Shown: in pieces, positions 41,594-50,213 of the stretch
Layout of the letters: every line of letters begins with the position of its first letter
Position numbering within the stretch: the stretch's first letter is position 1
Assembly (NCBI RefSeq): GCF_016889705.1
Contig: NZ_CP069526.1
Coordinates: forward strand, 7,513,001-7,577,000
DNA length: 64,000 nt
From: Amycolatopsis sp. FDAARGOS 1241
Lineage (GTDB): Bacteria > Actinomycetota > Actinomycetes > Mycobacteriales > Pseudonocardiaceae
Direction: 5' to 3'
The notes under the pieces: generated by a model
Told to the model about the DNA's origin: nothing
The model's database searches: none
The model's input: the letters and a program-made list of their open reading frames with translations, nothing else
Translations under genes and position numbers: made by a program

Positions 41594-43375
41594 GTGCGCG
41601 CGATTGTCCTGATGTTCGACACCCTCAACCGCCGGCACCTCGAGCCCTACGGCTCGACGGAGGGCCGGACGCCGAACTTCACCCGTCTCGCGCAGCACTC
41701 CACGCGCTTCACCCACTGCTACGCCGGCAGCATGCCCTGCATGCCCGCACGCCGGGAACTGCACACCGGGCGCTACAACTTCCTGCACCGGTCATGGGGG
41801 CCGTTGGAGCCGTTCGATGATTCGGCGCCGCAACTGTTGCGCGGTGCGGGCGTCTACACGCACCTGGTCACCGATCACTACCACTACTGGGAAGACGGCG
41901 GGCTCACCTACCACAACCGGTTCGACTCCTACGAGTTCTTCCGCGGCCAGGAGGGCGACGGCTGGAAGGGCCACGTCGCCGACCCGGTCACGCCGGACAC
42001 GATCAACGCGAAAAACCCGCGAACGCGCCGAAACTGGGTGAGCCGCGAGTACCAGCAGACCGAAGACCTGCACTCGCAGACGCTCACGGTCGACGCCGGT
42101 CTCGAGTTCCTGGGCCGCAACCACACCGAAGACGACTGGCTGCTGCAGATCGAGTGCTTCGACCCGCACGAGCCGTTCTTCACCTACGACAAGTACCTGG
42201 AGCTGTTCGAAAGCGGGTACGCGGGCCGCCACTTCGACTGGCCTGCTTACAAAAAGGTCGTCGAGAGCGACGCGGAAGCCGAGCACCTGCGCCACAGCTA
42301 CCTGGCGCTGCTGGCGATGTGCGACCACTCCCTCGGCCGCGTGCTCGATTTCCTCGACGAGCACGACATGTGGCGCGACACGATGCTCGTGGTCTGCACC
42401 GACCACGGCTTCCTGCTCGGCGAGCACGGCTGGTGGGGCAAGAGCGTGCAACCGTGGTACGACGAGAACATCCACACTCCCCTGTTCGTCTGGGACCCGC
42501 GTCATCCGGCCGCCGGCGAAACCCGGGCCAGTCTGGTCCAGACCATCGACTTGGCGCCGACGCTGCTGGAATACTTCGGCTTGGAGCCGACGCCGGACAT
42601 GCAGGGGCGGCCGCTGGCCTCCGTGCTGGCCGAAGATCACGCGATCCACGAGGGCGCGTTGTTCGGCTCTGCGGGCGGGCACGTCAACGTCACCGACGGC
42701 CGGTACGTCTACCTGCGCAACACCGTGAACCCGGACAACCGGCCGCTGTTCGACTACACGCTGATGCCGACCCACATGCACGCCCCGTTCTCGCCGGCCG
42801 AACTGCGCGACGCGGAACTCGTCGACGGATTCGGCTTCACCAAGGGCGTGCCGGTGCTGAGGGTTCCCGGGTGGACGTTCGGCAACCCGTACCCGTTCGG
42901 CACGATGCTGTTCGACCTCGAGACCGACCCGGGGCAGCAGTCGCCGCTGAGCGACCCCACACTCGAGCTGCGCATGATCGAGCTCCTGGTGAAGCTGATG
43001 CGTGAAACCGAGGCACCGGCCGAGCAGTACCAGCGCCTCGGGCTGCCCGCGACCGGCCCCGTCACCGAGGAGCACCTGCTCGCCGACGCGCAACGCGACC
43101 TCGTCGACGCCGCCGCGCGCCCGCCCGTGCGCCGCGCGGACCTCTCCCCCGACGCGCTCGTCGCCACGGTCCCGATCCGCGAGCTGTTCCGCGTTCCCAA
43201 GGCCCGCGCGGCGATCCTGCCGGTGCTGCCACGGCTCGACACCCCGACCGGGCGGACGATGCTGGTGCACCTCACCGTCGTCGACGTCGCGGCCATGCAC
43301 CCGGACCTCGACCCAGCCGCGGTGTACGAACTGGAGGAAACACTGAGCGGGCTCTGCGGGGTGCGCGCTACTTGA
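41594..43375 (+). CDS. type I sulfatase (CMPAR active site)
   Basis: A 593-residue sulfatase from GTG 41594 behind GGAAGAGG. Landmarks: VLMFDTLNRRHLEPYG (N-terminal metal-site aspartate), the formylglycine site GSMPCMPARRELHTGR, CTDHGFLLGEHGWWGK and NIHTPLFVWDPRHP. It has a C-terminal extension of about 100 residues (PVTEEHLLADAQRDLVDAAA onwards) beyond the usual end. No signal peptide. Divergent from the other sulfatase-MFS unit and sharing its operators; it converges on, and overlaps by eight bases, the GH3 remnant. Confidence 0.92.
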   Translation: MRAIVLMFDTLNRRHLEPYGSTEGRTPNFTRLAQHSTRFTHCYAGSMPCMPARRELHTGRYNFLHRSWGPLEPFDDSAPQLLRGAGVYTHLVTDHYHYWEDGGLTYHNRFDSYEFFRGQEGDGWKGHVADPVTPDTINAKNPRTRRNWVSREYQQTEDLHSQTLTVDAGLEFLGRNHTEDDWLLQIECFDPHEPFFTYDKYLELFESGYAGRHFDWPAYKKVVESDAEAEHLRHSYLALLAMCDHSLGRVLDFLDEHDMWRDTMLVVCTDHGFLLGEHGWWGKSVQPWYDENIHTPLFVWDPRHPAAGETRASLVQTIDLAPTLLEYFGLEPTPDMQGRPLASVLAEDHAIHEGALFGSAGGHVNVTDGRYVYLRNTVNPDNRPLFDYTLMPTHMHAPFSPAELRDAELVDGFGFTKGVPVLRVPGWTFGNPYPFGTMLFDLETDPGQQSPLSDPTLELRMIELLVKLMRETEAPAEQYQRLGLPATGPVTEEHLLADAQRDLVDAAARPPVRRADLSPDALVATVPIRELFRVPKARAAILPVLPRLDTPTGRTMLVHLTVVDVAAMHPDLDPAAVYELEETLSGLCGVRAT

Positions 43376-44918
43376 GCTCGATGTCCGCCCACAGCGGGAG
43401 GTCCGCGACCGAGGTACCCACCGCGACGGTGAACCCGCTCGGTTCGTAGTGCCAGCCGCCGGGTTGCCAGTCCGCGAAAGCGCGGGCGGGCAGCGTCACC
43501 GTGACCGGCACGGATTCGCCCGGTGCCGCCTCGACGGTGGTGAACCCGGCGAGCCAGCGGACCGGCCGGTCGACCGCGGAGTCCGGGCGCGCCAGGTAGA
43601 CCTGCACGACCTGCTTGCCCGCCCGAGCGCCCGTGTTGGTCGCGGTGAGCTCGACCTCCGCGGTGCCACCGGCGGACACCGCCGGGCTGACGCGCAGACC
43701 GTCGAGCGACCAGGTCGTGTAGCCGAGCCCGAAACCGAAGGGGTACGCGGGTTCCCGGCCGGACTTGAGCCAGGCGCGGTAACCGACGTGGATGCCTTCG
43801 GTGTAACGCAGGGCATCGTCGACCGGGGTTACGTCGAGCACGGGGACGTCCATCGTGGCCGGCCAGGTCGTGGGCAGGCGGCCGCCGGGTTCGCGCGCGC
43901 CGAGCAGCACGTCGGCGAGGGCGTGACCCATTTCCTGGCCACCGAAGTAGGGTACGAGCACCGCCGCGACGTCCGCGCGCCATGGCAGCAGCACCGGCGA
44001 GCCGGAGTTCACGACGACGACCGTCGGGGTACCGGTGGCGGCGACGGCGCGGACGAGGGTGTCCTGGTGACCGGGCAGGGCGAGGTCGGTGCGGTCGTGG
44101 CCTTCCGACTCGACGGCGGAGTTGGTGCCCACCACGATGATCGCGAGGTCCGCGCACGACGCCGTGTCGGCGGCCTCGGCGAGCAACTCCGCGGGGTCGA
44201 CGTCGGGCGGGGCGAGCCCGATCGTGAGCCCGAACGCGTAGCCGAGGCTGCCTTCGCCGGGCACGCGATCGAACAGGAGCCGCACGGCCACGGGCCGGCC
44301 GGCTTCGACCGTGACGGGCGCGGCCGCCGACCGTGGTGACAGGACGGCCGCGCCGGGGTCCGCGCCTGCATCGGCGGTGCCATCGAGGTGGAGCTCGCCG
44401 TCGAGGTCGATCCGCGCGTGGCCGGCGGCCGCGAACCCCAGCCGGACCGGGCACGACGCGCCCGGCGTCCAGGTGGTCGTGAGCTCAACCGCTGCGGCTT
44501 CGTCCGTCGGGGCGTCGCCGCCCAGGTACACGAGCGACGCGGCCCGGCGGTCTTCGCGGTACAGCTCGGCGCCGTCGCGGTCGAGGAACCGCACGAGCAG
44601 GCCCGGCTCCCCCGTCTCCGGGTGCGTGATCTCCTCCGGGGCGAACGGCGCGACCCCCTCCTGCACGACCGCGCCCAGTGCGTAGTTCACTTCGACATCC
44701 GGGAGCGCCGCGCGCAAGCCGTCGAGCGGGGACACGACGTGGTCCGGGATGACGGTCGCCGAACCACCGCCCTGCGTGCGGGCCAGTGCCGCGTTGTGGC
44801 CGAGGACCGCGACCCGGGTCAGGTTCGCGGTGGCCAGCGGCAGGATGCCGTTGTTGGCCAGCAGCACCGTGCCCGCCGCGGCGACCTCGCGGGCGAACGC
44901 GACGCTGGCGACCGCCGG
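43368..44918 (-). pseudogene. GH3 beta-glycosidase, C-terminal part only
   Basis: About 510 residues in one frame: VAFAREVAAAGTVLLANNGI, a PA14-like insert (YREDRRAASLVYLGGDAPTD), the GH3_C domain (AIIVVGTNSAVESEGHDRTD with the acid-base region) and a fibronectin-III-like end (YPFGFGLGYTTWSLDGL, KQVVQVYLARP). The N-terminal GH3 barrel with the catalytic Asp nucleophile, about 300 residues, is missing; at about 44918 the sequence switches to an MFS gene in another frame. It is inactive as a glycosidase. Confidence 0.85.
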
Positions 44919-45600
44919 CGAGCATGAGGACCACCATGATCCACAGGAACACCGTCTGGATGCCGAGCACGTCGGCCAGCTGCCCGGCGCCGAGTGAGAA
45001 CAGGGCCCAGCCCACGGTCTCGAAGATGGTCAGCCAGATGGCGAACGCCTGCCCACGCAGCTCCGGCAGCACCACGGCCGCGACGATCGGCCGGTTCACC
45101 GGCGGGTTCACGCCCTGGCCGAGCCCCATCAGCGCCCAGAACACGCAGTAGGTGCCGATGCTCCCGTCCTGGAACCGCGTGCCGAAGAACGCGGCCGCGG
45201 CGAAGAGCACCTGCGCGATCTGCAGGTAGTAGATGCGACCGCGGGCCGGGAGGACCTCGTCGAGCAGCCGCACGACGAAGATCGAGATGAGCAGGTGCCC
45301 GGACAGCAGGCGCGAGAGCATCATCAGCGCGAAGGTCGGGATGCGGAACAGCGACAGGACTGACTGTGCGGTCACTTTCGTCTTGATCCTGTCCTTCGTG
45401 GACAGATCGGCGAGCTCGCTCTCCGCGGCGCCGACTCCGGGGTCGGTGAAGAACAAGGCCACCATGAGCCCCGACACGACGCAGATCGTGCCGATCGTCC
45501 ACATGCCGTAGCGCCGGCCGTCGGTCAGGCCCGTGAACAGCGCGAGCACGGGGCCGAGGAACGCGGCGATCGAGTTGACCGCGCCGTAGAGGTACCCGGC
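44918..45600 (-). pseudogene. MFS transporter, internal fragment
   Basis: A run of hydrophobic spans: YGAVNSIAAFLGPVLALFTG, YGMWTIGTICVVSGLMVALF, VFWALMGLGQGVNPPVNRPI and VFLWIMVVLML. Both ends are missing: the 3' end fuses to the GH3 fragment near 44918, and the 5' end meets helix-turn-helix sequence near 45600. Its sequence differs from the intact MFS at 38.6 kb, so it is not a duplicate of that gene. Confidence 0.75.
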
Positions 45601-45867
45601 CGCCAAGCTCGTACACCGTGGCTCCCGACTGGTAGCCGTCGATCAGCTGCTCGATCTCCCCGGAACCGAGCTGCCGCGCGCGACCAGGTAGGTCCCGCCT
45701 GGCTGACGGTGGCTCGGGCTGTCAAAGCCGGGAAGCTTCTCCCGAAGCTCTCCCAGGGCCGTGACCTGGTCTTTTGTGTTTGAGTAAGGCCCCCTAACCT
45801 CCACCGAACGACAAACCCGTTGGCCTGGATATGGATCCAGGTCAGCGAGTTTTTTCGTAGTGCACAC
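45600..45867 (-). pseudogene. remnant of a helix-turn-helix (recombinase-type) gene
   Basis: Minus-strand reading gives RARQLGSGEIEQLIDGYQSG followed by ATVYELG, the start of the C-terminal HTH found in serine recombinases and related actinomycete proteins, cut by the MFS fragment. A second frame upstream (MCTTKKLADLDPYPGQRVCR, TALGELREKLPGFDSPSHR) may be its N-terminal part with a frameshift. Evidence is partial. Confidence 0.35.
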
Positions 45868-46420
45868 CGTGGTCCACTGTGGAACTCGGTGAAGTTACCG
45901 GGCAGTCGCCGAAGCCGAACTGGAGGCACTGTAGATCCACCACCCGGCGGCGTCGCGAAGGCAAGCAGCGCACCGGAACCCGTTCAGGCGGTCTGGATCG
46001 AGTTCGGCGCGGGCCCCGCGCGGATTCGCGGTCGGCGGGCGTGCGCCCGGCCGATCGGCAGGCGCACGCCCGCCGGTGTTTCCGCTGCGTCGCCCGCGAA
46101 AGCGGCTGCGCTCGGATCGGCTCAAGCTCGCGGACCCGGCGGGTGACCACCGTGGGAGTCAGGGCCTTCGTGGTCGCGCCGACCGGGACTTCGACCTCCG
46201 GTCGCAGCCGGCCGTCCTCAATGGACCGCGCGCAGCGGGCGAGGCCGCGCGGCGCCCGGTAAGTGGCGGCGACGCGCGTGATCGCTCCGCCGGGCTGGGC
46301 TGTTCGATGCGCATCGCCCGACCGCGCCAAGGCAGTCGTGGTTGCAGGAGTTCGTCGCAGGGGAATGCGGGCCGGGTTCAAGCGTCCGGCCGTCCCAGCG
46401 CGCTCAGATCGTGGTGGCGA
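45868..46420. other. region without a supported gene
   Basis: About 550 bases. ORFs here have no coherent family pattern and look like shadows. The clearest structure is the 14-bp hairpin at 46034-46074. Confidence 0.4.
46034..46074. terminator. strong hairpin, perfect 14-bp stem
   Basis: GGCGGGCGTGCGCC (46034-46047) pairs exactly with GGCGCACGCCCGCC (46061-46074) around a 13-base loop. It lies downstream of the MerR-like gene on the minus strand and probably ends its transcript. Confidence 0.6.
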
Positions 46421-46726
46421 TCAGCGCTGGTCGAGCTGGGCGCGCAGGTCGTGGATCGTGTTCTCGGCGTCGGCGAGCTGGTCCTGCAGGCCGATGATGC
46501 GGGCGGCGGCGAGGGCGTGGCCTTCGTCGAGTTGTTCGCGCAGCCGGACGAGGGTGAGCCGGCGGCGGGAGTAGCGGCGATGCCCGCCGTCCGAACGCGG
46601 GGGGCGGACCAGGTCCGCGGTGTCCAGGCTGCGCAGGAACGCTTCCTGCACGCCCAGCATCTTCGCGGTCTGCCCGGTGGTGAAGGCCGGGTAGTCCTGG
46701 TCGTCGAGGTTGCCCAGATCAGCCAC
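46421..46726 (-). CDS. MerR-family transcriptional regulator
   Basis: A 101-residue MerR-type protein. The helix-turn-helix and wing are [20 protein letters not shown] and [20 protein letters not shown], followed by a coiled-coil helix ([20 protein letters not shown]) without a long effector domain. I placed the start at GTG 46726 because AAGGAGG lies five bases upstream; an earlier GTG at 46732 overlaps that site. It resembles HspR-like or SoxR-like short regulators and is divergent from a sigma-70-type promoter leading toward Hsp20, so control of the stress genes is likely. Confidence 0.85.
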   Translation of the reverse strand: MADLGNLDDQDYPAFTTGQTAKMLGVQEAFLRSLDTADLVRPPRSDGGHRRYSRRRLTLVRLREQLDEGHALAAARIIGLQDQLADAENTIHDLRAQLDQR

Positions 46727-46786
46727 GCACACCTCCTTCGCGGGTGGAACGCACGCCAGTCGCTACAGATTATCTGCGGCGGGCGC

Positions 46787-46815
46787 TTGACACAACTTGC
46801 AGTGTGCGCTATAGA
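46787..46815 (+). promoter_or_regulatory. sigma-70-type promoter with dyad in the spacer
   Basis: TTGACA (46787-46792) and TATAGA (46810-46815) are separated by exactly 17 bp. The spacer carries ACAC-N8-GTGT, a dyad placed where MerR-family regulators bind. It is divergent from the MerR-like gene and points to the genes at 46.9-49 kb. Near-consensus promoters are rare in such GC-rich DNA. Confidence 0.65.
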
Positions 46816-46877
46816 AATGGAGAGGCGGTACATGACCTGGTGTCGAACACGACGATGTTGCCGGGGAGTGATCGACG

Positions 46878-47195
46878 ATGCCGGACGCCACCCGTCACGC
46901 GGCGGTGACCAGCGGGTTCGCCGAGCTGGTCTGCGCCGATGCGGCCTGGCTGCGCGCGGAGTTCGACGCGATCATCGCCGCCAACTTCGGAGCTCTCGCG
47001 CCACCTCCAGCACGGCCGCGGCCTGGGTCCGCGGGCCCGCAGCAGCCCGGCCGCACGCCCCGCGCAGCTGCCACCGGCGACCGGCCGCCCGGCGTGACAC
47101 CGGTGCTGCGAGCTGGTCATCGGCAGCGTTCCCCTCCGCTGCCCGGTTCGCCTGTGCAATCAGCGAATACAACGGCGACCTCGAAAGGCAGGTGA
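46878..47195 (+). CDS. small hypothetical protein
   Basis: The ATG at 46878 follows GGGAGTGATCG. The first 40 residues look genuine ([37 protein letters not shown]) and match a pattern of short actinomycete proteins; the remaining 65 are Pro/Ala/Arg-rich and may be out of frame after an indel. First gene behind the sigma-70-type promoter. Function unknown. Confidence 0.45.
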   Translation: MPDATRHAAVTSGFAELVCADAAWLRAEFDAIIAANFGALAPPPARPRPGSAGPQQPGRTPRAAATGDRPPGVTPVLRAGHRQRSPPLPGSPVQSANTTATSKGR

Positions 47196-47506
47196 TGCCC
47201 ACTCCTGGAGCCCGTCAGTTCGCCGGCGAGGATGCCTGCTTCGCCAGACGGCCGAGAGACCCCGACAGCGGTCCCGGCCCGGATCCAGCGGCGCACCCTC
47301 ACGCCACCGAGCCGGCCCGACTACGGCCGGGGCGGGCACCGGGAACGCTCGCACACGCAACCCACCGAACTGGTTCCGGCCGCCGCCAGGGTGGCGGCGG
47401 CCGGAGTTCGACGAGCACACCAGACCAGCGGTACAGGCTGCCGAATCGCCGCCGGCCACCAGCACGCCGGTGGCGCGCAGGGAAGGAGCAAAGGAGGCGG
47501 AAGGTC
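47196..47506. other. gap between the small gene and hsp20
   Basis: About 310 bases without a supported gene. It leads into the strong hsp20 ribosome site; no separate promoter is clear. Confidence 0.35.
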
Positions 47507-47938
47507 ATGTTGATGCGGACTGACCCGTTCCGGGAGCTGGACCGGCTGACCCAGCAGTTCTTCGGTGCCAACGGCACCACGGCGCGCCCGGCGGTCATGC
47601 CGATGGACGCCTACCGGTCCGGCAATGAATACGTGGTGCAGTTCGACCTGCCCGGTGTCGCGCCGGACTCCATCGACCTTGACGTGGAGCGCAACGTGCT
47701 CACCGTCAAGGCCGAACGCAGCCCGGACTACGACGAGGGCGCCGAGGTACAGGTGTCCGAACGACCCCGCGGGGTGTTCTCCCGCCAGCTGTTCCTGGGC
47801 GACACCCTCGACGCGGACAACATCGAAGCGCGTTACGACGCGGGTGTGTTGACGCTGCGGGTACCGATCGCCGAGCAGGCCAAGCCGCGCAAGATCGCGA
47901 TCAGCGGCGGGGGCGAGGCCAAGCAGATCAAGGCGTGA
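47507..47938 (+). CDS. Hsp20/alpha-crystallin small heat-shock protein
   Basis: A 143-residue sHSP. ATG 47507 follows AAAGGAGGCGGAAG. The N terminus [13 protein letters not shown] is followed by the alpha-crystallin domain ([46 protein letters not shown]). It is an ATP-independent holdase that binds unfolding proteins and hands them to Hsp70 systems. It sits with a MerR-like regulator and a J-domain gene, consistent with a local heat-shock unit. Confidence 0.95.
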   Translation: MLMRTDPFRELDRLTQQFFGANGTTARPAVMPMDAYRSGNEYVVQFDLPGVAPDSIDLDVERNVLTVKAERSPDYDEGAEVQVSERPRGVFSRQLFLGDTLDADNIEARYDAGVLTLRVPIAEQAKPRKIAISGGGEAKQIKA

Positions 47939-48086
47939 GCGCCCCGAACCCCGGCTCGGCCGATTCGCGGCCCCACCCAGCGCGGCCTCGACCGCTTCGG
48001 GCGGGGCCGGCGTCGTCTTCGCCGCAGGGACCCGAGCCCTCTGCCGCGCCACGACCAGTGCGCACAACCCGAAGGGAGAACCGGTC

Positions 48087-48266
48087 ATGCTCGACGAAGC
48101 CCCTACCCACGATGTCGCCGACCAGCAGCGCCCGGCCCGCCCCGAACCCTTCGACGACGAGCAGGTTCCGCGTGGCATCGGGGATTCGCTGGACGCCGAT
48201 CCTGCTGATGTCGCCGACCAACACCGCGACGCACCCGTAATCGACGACGGCGAACCCTGGCCCTGA
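48087..48266 (+). CDS. small acidic hypothetical protein
   Basis: A 59-residue, Asp/Glu-rich protein beginning at ATG 48087 after GAAGGGAGAA. It contains two similar VADQ segments (HDVADQQRPARPEPFDDEQV and DPADVADQHRDAPVID), suggesting a duplicated short unit, and ends DDGEPWP. It lies between hsp20 and the J-domain gene on the same strand, with good ribosome sites on all three. No family recognised; probably disordered. Confidence 0.6.
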   Translation: MLDEAPTHDVADQQRPARPEPFDDEQVPRGIGDSLDADPADVADQHRDAPVIDDGEPWP

Positions 48267-48315
48267 TCCGGCGCCCCGTGCCGGGGCGAGCACAGCACGA
48301 GGAGAAGCGGAAGCG

Positions 48316-49005
48316 ATGGGCACCACCCGACGCCGGCCGGCCACGATCGCGACCACCATGGCCGCGACAGCCCGAGAGCTTCGGCTCACGATCCGCGCGG
48401 CCGACCCGGCCCAGCCACCTGGCGTGGCGCAGCTGCGGGAGGCCGGCCGGCAGCCGGCGGACCTGGTGGCTCTGCCGGCCGAGCACCCCGGCCACCGCAC
48501 CCAGCGCCCCGGGCGGCTCCGCCGGCTCGACGACGCGCCGGCCACACCTCCTCTGGGCTGCCGAGAACTGGCCACCCCGCGGCACGTCCTCAACAGCGCC
48601 CACAGAGCCGCGCGCGACTACTGCACCGAGATCCGCGGCTCACCGCAGCTGTACCCGGTCCGCTTCAGCCTGCGACATGAACACGCCTCACCCCCGGGCC
48701 CGCCCAATCCCTACGCGGTGCTCGGCCTGTCCCCCAACGGCGGCGCCGCCGAGATCACGGCCGCCTACCGGCGCGCGGTCCGCGACTGCCACCCCGACGC
48801 CCCGCACCCGGACCGCGACCGGCTCGCGGCCGTGATCGCCGCCTACCGCCAGCTCCGCGACCACCCCGCACGGCAGGCCACCGACGAACCGCGCCGGCAC
48901 CCCACCCACGGCCGCGATGTTCCTGTGCGCGTGCACCCCCGCACCACGCCTCCGGCGCCAGACGTGCGCGCCGGCCCCGTCCATCGCCACCCCGATCGAA
49001 CTTGA
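48316..49005 (+). CDS. J-domain protein (DnaJ-like)
   Basis: A 229-residue protein from ATG 48316 behind ACGAGGAGAAG. The J domain is at about residues 131-190 (NPYAVLGLSPNGGAAEITAA, YRRAVRDCHPDAPHPDRD) with the obligatory HPD intact, so it can stimulate an Hsp70 ATPase. The first 130 residues and the Pro/His/Arg-rich tail match no DnaJ substrate-binding region; no Gly/Phe or zinc-finger domain is present. The first part has low-complexity character and might contain a frameshift. Third gene of the hsp20 unit. Confidence 0.75.
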   Translation: MGTTRRRPATIATTMAATARELRLTIRAADPAQPPGVAQLREAGRQPADLVALPAEHPGHRTQRPGRLRRLDDAPATPPLGCRELATPRHVLNSAHRAARDYCTEIRGSPQLYPVRFSLRHEHASPPGPPNPYAVLGLSPNGGAAEITAAYRRAVRDCHPDAPHPDRDRLAAVIAAYRQLRDHPARQATDEPRRHPTHGRDVPVRVHPRTTPPAPDVRAGPVHRHPDRT

Positions 49006-49234
49006 TCGAGCTTCGAGTCCTCGCAGGCCATGACCGTTCCGTGCTGCACCGGCGCTGACCTGCGATGTGCCGGGACCAGCGCCGATCATCCGCCGTCGTA
49101 CGCCAGCTGCTCGGCGCACGCAGGTGGCGAGGCCGTCACGTTGTGCGGAGCCGCCCGGGCCGTTCCCACGCGGCGGCGATCGGCTACGCGTGTGCGCCAC
49201 GCCGATCGTTGCTGGGGGCGCTGTGAGCCGTCAG

Positions 49235-49456
49235 TCAGCCGGGGATGGTGCGGGGGTCGTGGCCGTAGGTGTTGCGCTCACCGATCCGGCCGTCCTTGGT
49301 GCGGATGAAATGCTCGACCTTGCGCTCGCGGGCCATGTCCCGGCCCTTGCCGACGGCCGCTTCCTTCGAGTCGTGGATGTTCGCGGCCCGGCTGCTGCCT
49401 TCGACCTTGTTCTTCCACTGGCCACCCTGGAAATAGGTCTCGATGTCGCCCGTCAT
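49235..49456 (-). CDS. DUF2188 protein
   Basis: A 73-residue DUF2188 protein: WKNKVEGSSRAANIHDSKEA and GRDMARERKVEHFIRTKDGR followed by IGERNTYGHDP. These small proteins are widespread and uncharacterised, often linked to stress or antitoxin-like roles. It is transcribed opposite to the hsp20 unit. Confidence 0.85.
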   Translation of the reverse strand: MTGDIETYFQGGQWKNKVEGSSRAANIHDSKEAAVGKGRDMARERKVEHFIRTKDGRIGERNTYGHDPRTIPG

Positions 49457-49579
49457 CGGTCGGTCTCCTTCCCTGCCGGGCGCGCCTCAGCCGGGTGAAT
49501 ACCCGTTCTGCGCTGCCGGGACACGGTGATTGGTGACCGCCGCGCTCAGCGCGGGTCCGGGCGGCGGGCGGGCGCTCAT

Positions 49580-49598
49580 AGTGCAGATGTACTACACT
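49580..49598. promoter_or_regulatory. candidate operator dyad
   Basis: AGTGCAG-N5-CTACACT matches its reverse complement at 14 of 19 positions. It lies in the 270-base divergent interval between the DUF2188 and STAS genes. No regulator is assigned. Confidence 0.3.
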
Positions 49599-49729
49599 GG
49601 TGGTTCGGTCAAGCAGCCGGCCGTACCTGACCTTCCCGCACTCCGGGCAGCAGTTGTTGCGTGGCCGCACGATCGCCTCGATCCCCCTCAGCGTTGTACC
49701 TAGGGTGTGGCCAACGAAAGTGGGCCACC

Positions 49730-50104
49730 ATGACCAGCACCATCGCCGACTTCCGCCCGAGCACACTGGCCCAGCCGCATCCGTTGCAGCTGGGCACCCA
49801 GCGCCCCACCGATGACACCGTGATCGTGCGGGTCGATGGCGACATCGACGGCGACACCGCACCCCGGCTGCACGAAATGCTGCAGGAACGCGTCCACGGC
49901 ACGATCGGCACGCTGGTGATCGATCTGACCGCGGTGACCTTCCTGAGCTCGAAGGGGCTGCGCACGCTGGAGCTGGCCTACCTCCTGGCGGTGGAACGCG
50001 GCATCGCCTGCACCCTGCGCCCACCGATGTCCGCGGCCGTGCAGCGCATCCTCACCCTGTTCCCGATGCGGTTCACCAAGGCCATCGCCGCACCGCAGTC
50101 CTGA
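49730..50104 (+). CDS. STAS-domain anti-sigma-factor antagonist
   Basis: A 124-residue STAS protein: VIVRVDGDIDGDTAPRLHEM, VIDLTAVTFLSSKGLRTLEL. FLSSKGL carries the serine usually phosphorylated by the partner anti-sigma kinase. It would release a sigma factor under stress by binding that kinase; no kinase gene is adjacent. The ATG at 49730 has only a weak GAAAGTGG upstream. It stands alone, close to the stress genes. Confidence 0.9.
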   Translation: MTSTIADFRPSTLAQPHPLQLGTQRPTDDTVIVRVDGDIDGDTAPRLHEMLQERVHGTIGTLVIDLTAVTFLSSKGLRTLELAYLLAVERGIACTLRPPMSAAVQRILTLFPMRFTKAIAAPQS

Positions 50105-50213
50105 CCCACAGGCCGGCCTCACTGTCGTCGGCCTGGAGGTGAGGCCGCAGCCGCTGGACCTGCGGCCTCCCGGTGGGTGAAAGCCGGCGGGGACTCGTTC
50201 AGGCGGCCGGACG

